Positions 39,201 through 52,000 of a DNA stretch of 64,000 nucleotides are shown piece after piece; position 1 is the stretch's first letter; each line of letters begins with the position of its first letter. The stretch comes from Trogon surrucura (taxonomy: Eukaryota > Chordata > Aves > Trogoniformes > Trogonidae). The DNA is taken from contig CM036629.1 in assembly GCA_020746105.1 (NCBI GenBank), positions 6,537,501 through 6,601,500 of the forward strand. Reading direction: 5' to 3'. Both the position numbers and the translations under genes were made by a program. Under the pieces are notes generated by a model. It ran no database searches. It had not been told where the DNA came from and was given only the letters and a program-made list of their open reading frames with translations.

Positions 39201-41209
39201 AATCAATTCTCTCTCATAACAATGAAAAATATAATACTTTCCCCATCTATTGTTCTTGTTAATTCTACAGTAATTGTGACACATATAATAGCTAAGGTAT
39301 AGTAAAATGAAAAAAAACCAAAGGATTCTATCTGAAAGCAGAACAAACATTGAAGTCATGAGTTATCTAGTTTAATTTTCTTCATCATACCCAGTTCACG
39401 GCTGCAAGAGATCACATTATTTTTAAATATATAAATAAAGCCAAAACTAAATGTAGGCTTATCTAGATTATGGTGCACTAGGGAGAAAACAGAGGAGGTC
39501 ATGAATTCGGAGACTGCTGTTTCTTCTCATAATGTAATTACACTTTTGGCTAATGAAATTACTGCAGTCTACGAGTAAGGGCTTGCAAGTCAGAGCTCTC
39601 ACACGCTTGTGAGAGATGGAGTAAAGAAATACTGTTTACCAACCGTATTTGAGGAATGCATATTAATCCCCAAGATCCAGGCACAACTTATTTTGTTTCT
39701 GAACTCCAAGCAAGACTGAGGTTGTGATCAAAGCCCTTTTCTAATTACTACAATAAAAGGAAAATTAGCTTAAGAGGGAGGAAAGTCTGGTAGAGAGAGA
39801 AAGAACATATCATTCTTCACTGTCAGTACCCTCCTAACAGCTGAAAATAAACATAGCTCAGTGAAGGGAAGCAGCAACAGAGCAAAATATAAAAGGATGG
39901 CTGAGCACTCAGGGCCTCTAATTGTACCATTTAGATCTTCACAGCCCTACTCCAATCTGCACAAACATTCTTAACTCAGAACCAAGAGAGTCGTTCAGGT
40001 GGAAATCTCAAAGCTGGTAAGGGACACACATTTTAGGGTCTCAGTAGAAAAAAATGGAGGAAGCAGTATATTCTGGCGAGAATTCATTCTCAATTCCTTC
40101 TTGAAGTATTTTCCTAACATTCTACTTACGGCCCCCCTTAGCAGTGGCTCACAGTTTCCAACACACCCAGTGTGCCAGAGAGCTGCTTTTCCTTTTAGGC
40201 AAATTATGAGTCGCAAGGGTAAGATTTTGACCTACAACTGCTGGCCCTTCCAGTGCACCTGTATAATACAAAGTATGACTTACTCGGGAGAAATTAACGG
40301 AAACCCAAGATTTCTCACTTGGATAAACCTGTCATCCTCTCATTTGCTGTTAACAGGTAGAGGAAAGGAAAACACACTATCTAGTTGCCACCAGAATAAC
40401 AGTTTTTAGCTCTTGGCGGCCGACAGCACACAGGTGGCGCATTCCGAAGGACAGAAAGCAACTCTACTAACTGCACTTGAACTGGGCAGTAGTAACGTCT
40501 ATGGGGCAACTGAATGATTTCTGTCTTTGGATAAATACTTAGGGGGAGAAAAAAAACTATTCTAAGCAGACAAAGATTTACATTTTTTTAGAAATAATTT
40601 GAATCAAAAACATCAAAGAGATAACCCCGATTAACAGTTGCTGAAGTATTCTGTTGACCGTTGACCTCATTTCTTGCTTCAAACCTAGCTTTAGGAGACC
40701 AGCCCTAAGCTCACACGTGTACTCTGGAACATAACATGACTCTTGGCTTCTAAGCAGTGAAGTCACGTGATGCTTCATCTAATATGATTGTGCTTGAATA
40801 AAACATCCCAGCAGAATAAAGAACGGATAAGAAAATCACAAACAAACCCTCTCCTCTTTTGCCCAAGTTCTTCTCCAAAGCTTTCAGTGTGAATGTTAAA
40901 CCCAACAAGCTTACAGACATGAGACCGACATACACGCAAGGAGGCCATTACCACCCATTGCATTAAAGTAACCAATTTCATTTTCAAATCTCGTTGCAAA
41001 ATTAGTCCTTGCCTATTAAACAATTCTCAAGAAATTAATGGCAGAAGGTTTTGCTTTGACTGTCATAAAGATCACCAAAACCACTTGTGTTTAAGACGAT
41101 AATTACAGGGGCTCAATGCCAAAAAAATAATTCTGGTAAACTAAATCCCATGATTAATTCATAACGTTCATTTTAGCATTAATCCTAGCATTAAGATACA
41201 GAGCAGTCC

Positions 41210-41232
41210 CCACACACAGACACATACACACA
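41210..41232 (+). repeat. Interrupted CA repeat
   Basis: CACACACAGACACATACACA with two interruptions; a decayed dinucleotide microsatellite. Confidence 0.85.
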
Positions 41233-41400
41233 TTTCTCTCACACTGGGGAATAAAGTAATATTAATTCCTAAGAGGTTTTTTTGTTATAACTCTTCATAT
41301 TTTATGTATGTTATTTAATTAATATAACACGATAGTTAATCCATTAGTTTGTATTTCTTGTTTGTGATCTCTGTTAAGGCCTGTAGATTTTGAAAACTCA

Positions 41401-41437
41401 AAACAAACAAATTAAATAAAGAAAGAAAGAAAAGAAA
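41401..41437 (+). repeat. AAAC/GAAA simple repeat
   Basis: AAACAAACAA followed by GAAA units (GAAAGAAAGAAAAGAAA). Too short to be clearly polymorphic. Confidence 0.85.
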
Positions 41438-44400
41438 TTAAACAATAACTAATGGATTTACTTTTGTGCATCATATTCTGCTGTTTTGGGGACAACGTAA
41501 TTTCTCATCAGTTTATAATTTAAGCTTGAAAAGTAACACCTGCTTATAAATACCCAAAGGACTGCAGCAAAGTATATAAAAATAGTGATATGACATACAT
41601 GGAAATTTCCTACAGAGTTTCAAAAGAAAATAATTACTTGGTGACAGAGATCTTAAATTACTACACTAACATCAAGACACTACTTCTAGCATTCTCTATG
41701 ATATTCTTTCCAATAAGAGCATAAAGGCTTATATTCCTGCTAGGGGAAATGGGAAGAAACAGTGAATCTTAAATGTCTAAGACATTTTTCTCTTTTGTCT
41801 TCATGCACTTTGATACAATACAATTCATCACAGGCACACGTGTTTCTTTCTAAGCATATTGATCAATACAACTTTTATGAGCCAATGATGTGACAGAGCT
41901 TCCCAAATTTAGCTTCTTCATTCATTAAAAAAGTGATCCAGGAAAACACACTAAAGTGGAATAAAACATTAAATGAAGACTTTCCTGCCTGAGACAGAAA
42001 AACAAACAGGGCGTTATTTAGTGAAAAGACAACTGCTCACACCACCAACAGTTTTCTTCAGTTCATAACATATAACTCTAGAGTAGCTAATAAGCATTTA
42101 ATGCTAGTCCTAAATATCTGCTGATAGGGTAACAACTGCTGTTTTCAACTACCATCTGAATAAACCTTTAAACAATTTATTTAATAAATACCAGTTTTCA
42201 CTATCTCTTGTACATGGTTTTTACTGACTCTTTAAAATTTATTTAAAGTCAATGGATCAATCACTTCTGTGAAAATATATTCTGAAAAGCAATTTGAGTA
42301 AAATGCACTTTCACTACGTTTTTGAAAACCTATTGCTAACAATGACATTATTACTATTTGTTTTCTGCTGATATCGTTACTGATTGTTCACTGTAGACAG
42401 CACCTTCTGGGTTTTTTTTCCATTTAATATCTTCAGTCATATCTAAATCTGTTCTTTTACAGCCTCTACATACCGCTTTTCCAAAGTAGCAGGGGCATCT
42501 CATCTGCTCAATTACTTATTAGTGTTGCTATAGAATACTATTTCCTCTTGTGGCTGATAAAATATTAATCAAAAACAGGAACAGAGTGATTTCCCAGTGT
42601 GGATGTCTTCTAATGGTAATACATGGAGTCTAAGAGAGATCTGGAGGTCATGTAATAGCTCTTGAAGGCAGGGAGGGGCTCAAAGATAGTAAAGACATTG
42701 TATAGTGAGTAATGGGATTGTATTCAAAGGGCACTGAATAGCTTATTTATTGCTGTTCTGTACAAAAAAAAATCAAAAGTGTGATTGCAAAGATTTATTG
42801 AGGATTACAGTACATAACTGAAAAAAAATCTTTTGTAAACATTGTAAGTAAGCATTGCTATTGCTCAGTATCCAACGCAGATCCATATGGAGGCGAACTT
42901 CCCAAATTAGCACTGTGTTTCATATCTATGCATCAGTTAATCATAGTACTAAACCAGTAAATAACTACCTGTTCTTTCTGCCAGTTATTAAACATCCATC
43001 CCAACCTGTCCAGGTATTTTTGTTCCTATTTTTTCATAGGATTTAAAAGAAGAACAAGAAATTCAAATGAAGAACACGAAGGTAATTGAACGATACACAG
43101 GAAAGCTGTGGCTGTTTGACAAAGAACCCAAATATCCTTAAAGTACCACATCACCATGTTTCCTTCTGAAGATTTAATGCAAATACTCTTGGCTGATTTG
43201 GAAAAAATAGTTATCCTAAATAATTTCTAAACAAATAAATACTGCAAAATCATGGTCTTTGGTGGTGGTGGAAGTGTCTTAACCTGGATCAACCACTAAA
43301 CTAATTTCAATACAATAAAGCCACAAATAACAGGAACCACCATCTAGAAACTCTGTAATGAAAAATACTTTTCAGCTGTGTCTGATGGCAGGAAAACCTA
43401 TTCAATGCTCAAACTGTCAAATTCCAAAAATCTATGGGCACCAACCAAGTCCCGTGGCAAGAAGGAGGACTGCCAGACGACTTCCTCTGTCATAGTTTTG
43501 AAGAAAGGAGGACAATGACAGATACAAAGATAAGGGTATTTTTACCTCTGATGAATAGACATCATATTAGTATAATCATTTTGTCTCACAATACAGTCAA
43601 TTTTAAAAGTGCTGTAACACTGGACAAGACAAAATATGGCCTGCACTCAAGTTCAAGAACAAATGTCATCTCTTGGCACTTGTGTTTTGCAATTCTTTGA
43701 GTGAAAGGAAGCATAAAACAGTCCTGTCAAGAGTCAAAAAAAATAATGAATAGAATAAATCTGATTTTCATCACCATAGATATATATACTAGTTCACCTG
43801 ACAAAAATTTTGTGCCTTGAAAGAAAAGGCTGTCACCATCTAAATGGTGAATATAGTGGACAAACATTCAGAACAAGGAGGTAGGGAAGATTGCTAAAAA
43901 AAGATCAGTTAAAACTTCATATTAAATAGTTAATATTAAGCACACAGCACTTTTTGGCTATGTTTCTAAAAACATTCTACAAAATAATAAAGCATAATTG
44001 ACTTCCTTTCCAGTCATATGCAGGTAAAACCAAGAAAATAAGATACAAATTCATTTGTACAAATTCAATCAGACAGGTCAAAGCCCGGGTCAGGAACAGA
44101 ATGAAGGTCACTTGCCATTATTCCTATTTACAATCCATTTTTCTTCTATTTTGCATGGCAGAAAATATAATTAATGATTCAGAGAAAAGGGTAAGAACAC
44201 ATATGAAGCAAAATTATATAGGTAGAAGTAACAGCCAAGTTATTTCTTAATATGCAAAAATCTTCTTTCACTTACATTCATTTTGTTATATGTAGGAATT
44301 TATTTTTGTATAGGAATTATTTACTGTTCATTTAAATTAATTATCCTCCCAGGAAATCTAAATAATAATTTCCCTCATTAAAAATTCAGTGTTGCCTCGG

Positions 44401-44591
44401 TCTGATTTTTGCCCTAAAAATTTGGAATCCAGCTCAGTTGCAAGCATGACATCTCTGCTAAGGTTCCTGAGAATCTGCACTTAACATCAGCAAGACTTGA
44501 GTCTGCTCAGCGTCCTAAAGCAATAGTCCTTAATGACAAGAGTAGTGTGGGTGGTGAGCTGGTTTTGATAAGTAGTAATAGGATGAGCAAA

Positions 44592-44639
44592 AAGTAATAT
44601 ACCAACAGTTGATATATTACTTGACATGTCAATTGTTGG
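44592..44639. repeat. Two interleaved inverted repeats (A-B-A'-B')
   Basis: AAGTAATATA (44592-44601) is exactly complementary to TATATTACTT (44613-44622). CCAACAGTTGA (44602-44612) is complementary to TCAATTGTTGG (44629-44639) at 10 of 11 positions, the exception being a G-T pair that would be a wobble in RNA. The four arms alternate, so as RNA the two helices compete: either a 10-bp stem with an 11-base loop or an 11-bp stem with a 16-base loop. The spacer also holds the 8-bp palindrome GACATGTC (44623-44630, its last two bases shared with the second B arm). No gene or promoter is visible nearby. Confidence 0.85.
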
Positions 44640-45540
44640 AGGGTTGCTGTATTGAATTTGTACCTACAGCAAACACAATACACAAGATTCTAATATACTG
44701 CGGTGTTTGCTACATATTTTCCAAGTGATTGTATTGACTTTGTAAACAAAGATTATATGAAAAAATAAAGACTCCTGTACCATATAATATTTACCAAGCG
44801 AACAAATCTATCACAGCTGGAAATAAAAACACAATTTCACCCATGTCAGGAAAGGAGGAAATAAATTGACCATTTGAAATGAGATCAGATACTTCACTTT
44901 GGATCTCAGGCACCTAAGAGAGTCTCCTTCTAGCGCAACAGTTGATTATTATTTTACTCTTAAATACTGCAGAGAGGAGAAGGAGAAGAATGGGGTATCA
45001 AATGCTTAGAGTGAACAGCTCAGGTATTTAAAATGTGAAAATGAAATAAAATGCTAAATCTAATTTTCCTCATAACGATGCTAACTCACTTCCCATAGAG
45101 GTAGTACCAAATGACCTCCAGCTAAAACCAAAATCACATTTTTTGATGTTTGTGAAAGGTCGCATCGTTTAGATACAGAGAAATATTGAGACGAGATCAA
45201 TGTATAAGTTGTATTAACAACCTTTTATACCACTTGAGTATTTGTCCACATACTAGCACAATAATGAGGTGAAGACAAGGGACAGAACTTGTTAGAAAAA
45301 TTCGTGACAATTCAAATGGAGGTGACCTAGCCAGGAAGTCATGATAAACCATCACTTAATCCTTCCACAGGTGGAAGATCACCAGCCCTAAGGAGCCACT
45401 CTTACTTATTATATTTCTCCCTCTCTCGCACTGGTTCTCCCATTCATATTTTCCCCTTCTTATCACTCCAGCTGTGAACGCCATTATCAGGGAGTTAAGG
45501 AAAAACAAAAAAGAAACTTCTGGTCATGTCCCCATTCCTG

Positions 45541-45706
45541 TCAGTGCCGTGTTTGCACCTGGACAGGTGTACCAGAGACTAAACTAGCCGAAGCAGTTCA
45601 GCACCCCAGGGCCCCACCCGGCTGCCTGATCCCAGCCGCCCTGGAGGACAACCTCCTGTACGCACCCTGCTTTTCCCGCTGCACTGTGGGCAGCACCTGA
45701 ACTCAG
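45541..45706. other. GC-rich patch with modest CpG content
   Basis: About 62% GC with six CpGs, containing GCACCCCAGGGCCCCACCCG and CCCAGCCGCCCTGGAGGAC. Its borders with the AT-rich flanks are abrupt. No open frame of note crosses it. It does not reach CpG-island criteria. It could be an old GC-rich insertion or a decayed island. Confidence 0.4.
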
Positions 45707-48700
45707 ATGCATCCTTCAGTGTTGGCTGGTCTGATTTTGAAGAACAAAAACATAAGAAAATGCTTTAAGCTAATATTGGGCCCTTAACAACATGCAAAAC
45801 TGTTGCTTTAAAGGGAATCATAATTCCTTCTGGACTAATGTTAGTGAAACAAAGTTGTGTTCCTGAAACACAGAACATACTGCAAATTACTAACAGTTTT
45901 CTTTATTTTGTGGACTTAGACCACTGTTCAGATTTTGCAAAATACTTTAAGAAAACCAGTTCTCATCATGAGGTTTTTTTCAGATATTTACTACAGCAGA
46001 AGATAATTTCTAAGAACAGATCTATGAAAATAAAATTTTATACTAGACTTACTGTAACATTATAACTTGACAGCGGAAGAGGTATTCTATATTTGCTCCA
46101 AGTACTTAATAAATGAAACTAGTTGAGGGAAAAAAAAGTTCTTTCTTTAACATAAAATGACTTTGCATGGAATTTCCCTCCTCCAGTACCATCACTGACA
46201 CAAATTTTACTTACTACCTTATCACATTCGTTTTCTTTGTGCTTAATTTGAGGAATATCAATAGAATTCAGAAGTTTTGAAGCTGTGTTTAGGTTTGAAG
46301 CTAATATTGTTAATCTGCTCTTCAGTGTGCTAAAATATTTTTAAGCAACATATTTTCTTAAGTAAAATGGGGTGATACCACCCTAAACGTTCCGCACAAA
46401 ATAAAATGGAACATGTTGGCAGTAAGCAAACTGTCATAAGCAGAGCACTGTATTTAATATTCAGATCAAGGCATCTCTGTCTCATCCCAGCAAACCCTTT
46501 TGACAAAAGCCATCCAATGTCTGCCAGCAGTATTGAGTCCAGCTGAGGACAAATTTCAAGATGAACCTGAAATCAATTTGCCATCAAATTTTCATGCTTC
46601 TCCCAGACTATCTGTGGCATTTTAATTACAAGCACCCTAGGCGGGGGGTACTACAGATATTGACACTTAGCTCCTACAATAAACTTTATTGGCAACCTCT
46701 GTCTGAATGTAGTACTCAACTAGAATAACAAGAAATATATGAGGATATCTAAGCAATAAGGTGGCATAATCACTCTGGAGTGGTTTTGTTCCAAATGGTG
46801 GACATCTCCACTAAAGAAACTTTTCCGCATTAACATAAAGGTCTGTTTGATGAAAAATTCACTTTTGTAATGAAGTTGTACAAGATCTCCTGTCCTTTGA
46901 GAAGATAAGCAACATTTAGTTTCTTCTCCTTTCAATTTAATTTGGTGGCATTCTTACCTAACAGTTATAAATTTGTGAAGCAGTACCTGGTAGCAAGTGG
47001 GTTCAAATCAGATCAGTGACAGACTACAGAAACAGGGCATGTCTTTACATCTGTTTCAATTTCCGCTCCTCAAGACTTCTCTGCACAATTTATAGGGGCT
47101 ACATATCTTAGCAATTAGGAATCTAAACTGGAGATGAATCAGTGATTTGCAAGTTCTGCAATACACAAATTGGAGCTTTTTTAGTAAACATATTCAGAAG
47201 CAGTATGCTTACGTGCAATGTCTTAGTGAGCACAGTGAGGGCAAGGTTGCTTGCAAGCCAATTTTCCTCACTACGAAGCATTTAGGAGAATGAAAGATTT
47301 CTAAAAGAGACATTTAGAGAGGTTACCATGCCAATATGAAGGTGCTTTGCTATATGTGTTAGGGGAGAGGTAAACAGAAGGAAGACAAGGTCACTCCCCA
47401 CTGATTACAAATTTGAAACTTATAAAAGCAGCCTCTAGTTGCAAGAAGAGGGTAAATACAAAAAAAAAATACACAGAAGACAGAAAATAGAACATAATCT
47501 CACAATTTACACCCTAACACAAGAAAAGAGGAAGAGTGTAGCAACTGTAAAAGACTGTGACAGCTGACTGGGAAAGACTGAATAATTAAAATCTGTAGGA
47601 TGCTTTATTCAAGTGTGGCTTGATATTTCTAAGCTGCCAGGTAGGAGAAGTCAACAGTAAACAAGCAGATTGATTGAGCATATCAGGTGGTCTGGATTAT
47701 TGGTTATGCTGGGATACACACAATAAATCCGAAAAATGAAGGCTTGTAATACAAGAATATTTTATAAATTAAAGAACAGGACTATATGACGCTTTAGGCT
47801 CCCAGACCAAATTCACCCAATCAAAGTAGTATTCTCTATTTCTGTCCATTCTCCATACATGAAATTCAGGGTCTAACTGAAACTGATTAACCTGAAATGC
47901 TGAGCGACACCTGTATCACTGCTTAAAGCTGGTGGGTTTCCACCAGACAACAAAAAAATAAGAGGTTTCCTTGCAGATGTTTCTTGCAACATTAAAATTG
48001 ACTTACGTTCTTTGCTGTTGAATATAAAACAAAATATTGGAAAATAAACAAAAAATTCTGTATAAATATTGATAAAAACATTTACAATTTGTAGTGAAAA
48101 GAGCAGTCTCTCACAATATTACTCATTTTTCAGAGTTCTCAAATCGTTTTAAAACATTCTGCCTAACGAGACAAATCCTGCTATTAAAGCTAAGTGTGTA
48201 TCAGTCTTCTTAACTCTACCACAATCTGCAATACAAGAAAAGATGAAATATGCAGTGAGAGTGGCAAAGGCAGCAGTCAGAAATCTGTGTACATCCCCCA
48301 CACAGCAGACAAATCCCTTGCCCCCTGTGCTTCAGCACAGTACTACTGCCTGCATTAATGGGAGCTTTGTCACATCAAAATAGAGATCTTGGAGAACCTC
48401 ATTTTAAAGGTGTCAATTGAAGCACTATTTCATATTTTTTCTCCATACCAGACTTCATTGGTTTTTGGGGTTTTTTTACTGTGAAAGATGTAGAGTCTGT
48501 TACATTCCTGTAGGTACTGAAGCCGATGCAAGTTTTTCCTTAAAAACCTGAGAGAATGCAATTGCCACAAATCTTAATGTATTTCCAACAAAGCACCACC
48601 TGTACATAACTCCATCTAGCTGTGCCTTGTTTATTGTCCATTTACAATGTTCATTAAGCAAAACATTCAAGTTAAAGATTCTGCTTACTACTCTCAGCTA

Positions 48701-48744
48701 CACCTACCAAGCAGGGTAGATTTATTTGTTTGTAAAAACTCCCA
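45707..48744. other. Non-genic AT-rich stretch
   Basis: No repeat family, simple repeat or credible gene seen between the two GC-rich patches that bound it. Confidence 0.6.
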
Positions 48745-48925
48745 GAGCCAGAGACCCTCCACAGGCACTGCCCAGGCACCCCGCAGGGTGCTGAGCCCCC
48801 CGGCCCCATGGGCTGGGCAGTATCACAGGCCAAGAGTGGCCACCGAGCCACACCGGCTCGTTTGTGGCCACCTGCAATGCAGGACCAGCACCACCAGATC
48901 CTCCTCACGCTTTTCACAAATAAGT
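48745..48925. other. GC-rich patch beside the miniature CR1
   Basis: About 62% GC with six or seven CpGs and C-rich runs (GAGCCCCCCGGCCCCATGGG). Both strands are open across it (plus 99 codons, minus 93 codons), which the composition explains; neither product is recognisable. It ends about 40 bp left of the miniature CR1 insertion. No terminal repeats or target duplications are visible, so I cannot call it a mobile element. Confidence 0.4.
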
Positions 48926-48965
48926 TACGGAGCACATAACAAATAACATCCATGCATAGAGCTAT

Positions 48966-49034
48966 GTTATCACAGAATCACAGAATCACAGAATGTTAGA
49001 GGTTGGAAGGGACCTCAAAGATCATCTAGTTATC
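48966..49034 (-). repeat. Miniature CR1 insertion (3' terminus only)
   Basis: Three copies of the 8-base unit CACAGAAT/CACAGAATC are followed by GAGGTTGGAAGGGACCTCAA and AGATCATCTAG, the diagnostic avian CR1 3' end read from the minus strand. Only about 57 bp of element are present, so truncation removed nearly everything except the terminal repeats and the conserved hairpin-proximal segment. The sequence GTTATC occurs at 48966-48971 and again at 49029-49034, directly flanking the element, and may be a short target-site duplication. The element body is closer to the family pattern than the copy at 28372, suggesting a younger insertion. The GC-rich patch at 48745-48925 ends about 40 bp to the left. 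Confidence 0.9.
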
Positions 49035-52000
49035 CACAGGATGTGTGCATGCCTATAATTGGGGGGGAACTACCAATGTCTACATGAATTGGCACAAAAG
49101 CAATTTAGTTTTTGTTACTGAACATATGCAAAAAACGTCATATGGAGGTTATTTTTATTCCATTCCTGGCAGTTGATATAAAGACTGAAATATTTACTTC
49201 TTTCATATAGCCCAAAAATAAACATATGAACAAAAGTCAAAGTTGGCTGCCAACTCCCTGCAGGGAAGATACATACAGAAAAATAATCAATATGTCAATT
49301 ATTTTATTTTAAATAATGGTACCCATTCTGAATTAATTTTTTACATGAATTCTGAAAATCACATATGTGAAAGAAAAGCTGTATGAAGTTAACCTTTATT
49401 AAGTATTTTTCTGCTAATAACATACTGGCATAAACTGGCCTAATGGCTTAAAATCAGACGGTGAAGCTGACTATCCATCAGAGATCTGTTGTGGGTATCC
49501 TGCAGTTTCTTAAATGAAGCATTAGCTTGACCCAGAAAGAATAAACAAAGATTCTCAGGATGATTTTAAATGATCTTGGGATATACACTCCTTCAATAAC
49601 TGAACTAATAGATTTCGAATGTGAACATTTTTGAATGTTGGCCTGGGTGGCATATTCTTTCAATTAGCTTTATTTTAGTATAAATATGCCAGCAATAGGG
49701 AATCTCATGTCACATGGGGAATTTCCTGAAATGGGGCACTACAGCTACTAAAGTTATCTGATTCAAGCTTTTAGACAGAGCGATGTATTCCCATTTGGAA
49801 GTGACTGCAGTTATCAGTAGCCAAGAACAATATATTGTTTAAGCCACTCCCTGAGGCATAAAAAGCTCAAACACCTTTAAAAACTGGTGTAGCTAATTCG
49901 TCCATACATCATTTTACACACCCATACATATTACATACGAAACCAAGTTAATATTTGTGCTGTGCTTTGAAGATGTAGGGTGCGAATGCTTTTATTACTA
50001 ATAAACTGTCTTTTTCATAGATCAACACTGAAACTTTAATGAACCTCTGGATATTGAAATACACGTTGCAAATCATTTAGTGATTCTGGTATAACTTCAG
50101 ACTCCTACGTGAGGAAAGGAGGATTTAAGTTTATGCTCAATTTAGGGTGCCATGTTGAAAAAACTGTCCTGTTTGAGACAGTTCATTTCAGGTACTTCAG
50201 GCATACATTAAGCTGATCTATAATGGAAATATGCACACATGTATTGCACTGAATACAGAGTGCACTGCTAACACAGTTTCAGGAACTGGGAAAATCTGGC
50301 GACTCAAGGAAAGCCATTAGGTAGCTGTGGGTCAGCCTCCCACGCTGAGTAACTCAATAGAAACTTCAGCACGTTAGGTCCAAAGTAAACTAAATGCAAC
50401 AGAGCTGGAATAAAGAAATCCTTAGGATAAAGGGAAATAGCAGAAGCACTGCAAATTCTATGAAATATTGTAAGGAAAAAAATGCTTTATTTCTTTCTCT
50501 GAAAAAAATAGGAAATGCCCACAAGAAATTTACTGACATTTCTGCTCTTTCTGGCTTTCCTTCCACAACATATCCAGTTTAATAAACTGCTCCGTCATAA
50601 AGCATGTGAGCTATATAATTTGATAGAGTTAATAATGGAACAGCTTCAAACACTATTCTCCCTCAAGTTTTTGAGAATTTTACTCATCCAATATCTTGTA
50701 CAATGTACTCACATGGTTTGTACATTCAGTAAAAACTAAAATGAATTTTGCATGCAAGGCTATGCATTTTCATTGTCATCAAGAAAAGTTAATTACTGAA
50801 TAAATTGCAAGTTCAGAAATATAATGCATAAGGACAGAACCTATCCTTTTTGCCTGAAGAACCTATTAAACTTCATCTTGTTAGCTGACTAAAAATCTTA
50901 ATTAGCATTTTGTTTTGGACAAATCCTTGGCAAACCTGCACTGTCTGTTGCAAATATAAAGGAGACAGACTCAGCAGATGAGGGTTTACATGTGAACACG
51001 GCATCATTTTTGAGTACTCCATGAAATCGGACAATATCATCTTCGACTTAAGAAACTGGCAACTGTGAGCAGTTTTTCTGCTTGTCTGTATTCCGCTCAG
51101 CTCTGAATCCTTTTTCATTTATCAGCCAATGAGCTGTTAAAAAGTTATGTATAGCTAAAACGTTATAACTATCTTGTTAACTGTGGAAGCTGAGTTTCTA
51201 CCAAAAAAATCAAAATAAATTTCCCGCCTCGCCCCACTCAATAAAAAGAAGAAGAAAAAAAAGTATTTTCGGTCTTTGTTTTGATATATGCACGAATTCC
51301 ACCTCATTGTCATAGATCTCCCAGTATAACTGTCATCAAATAGGCAGAAAAATTTTGGAAAAATTCCAAAAACTAATCAAGTTTTTAACATTTAACTTGA
51401 ATTTCAAGTAACTTTTGCCTTTTACGTTTGGGGGTTTTTGTTGTTTTCTTCAGCGAAAGAAGCAAACACAACACGTGGAGTTAGGTACACATTAGGAAAA
51501 AGTGTAGTTCATGATTGCACTTATTTTCTATATTTCGGGAGTTGGCTTTTTCAAATTATTAGGGCAACTGCAGTGTTCTCAGAGTCAAGAGATGACCATA
51601 ACTTTTTTAACCCTAAATCATTTTGGAATCTACGATAAGCGCATAAAGGGACAACAGCATACGACGAGAGACAGGTCACATAAAGTACTGGGGAAAAAAA
51701 AAAAAAGGCAAGGAGTCCTTGGAGGGCTCAAAAGCAACAGAAAGGCCTAAGAATAAGTGCAGTCAGAAAGAGCAACTGAAGATATTTCTAAGACATTTTG
51801 AGGGTGTAAAAGGAGTGGAAGCTAGTTTCAACACAGGTAAGGTTGACACGAGTTTAAGACCTCTTGAGAAGTAGCTGATTTGTGTCCTTGGTAAGCAAGG
51901 CAAGTTTACTAAACTAACATATTTTTAAAAAAAAAAAAGTTATGGTATTCATCAATATAGTTATGCCTTCTAATCTCCAGAATGGCTTAGGTTGTGGGGG

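Larger units (their letters stand above)
36221..44591. other. Non-genic AT-rich stretch
   Basis: The largest open frame is 136 codons (39999-40409, plus), in slightly less AT-rich DNA, with no known domain, no splice-like borders that I trust and no codon pattern of note. Simple repeats occur at 41210 and 41401. No CR1 copy is certain here; one weak candidate near 42.65 kb was rejected. Confidence 0.6.

Noticed and set aside
39999-40409. A 136-codon plus-strand frame as a gene.
   Set aside because: Chance-length frame with no recognisable domain and no trustworthy splice borders.
42640-42690. GAGGTCATGTAATAG followed by GGCAGGGAGGGGCTC as a CR1 remnant.
   Set aside because: Only about two short blocks resemble CR1, the diagnostic GGTTGGAAGGGACC segment is missing, and the alignment needs several gaps.
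46999-47009. GGGTTCAAATC as a tRNA or SINE B-box.
   Set aside because: No A-box at the right distance, no cloverleaf arms and no SINE body around it.
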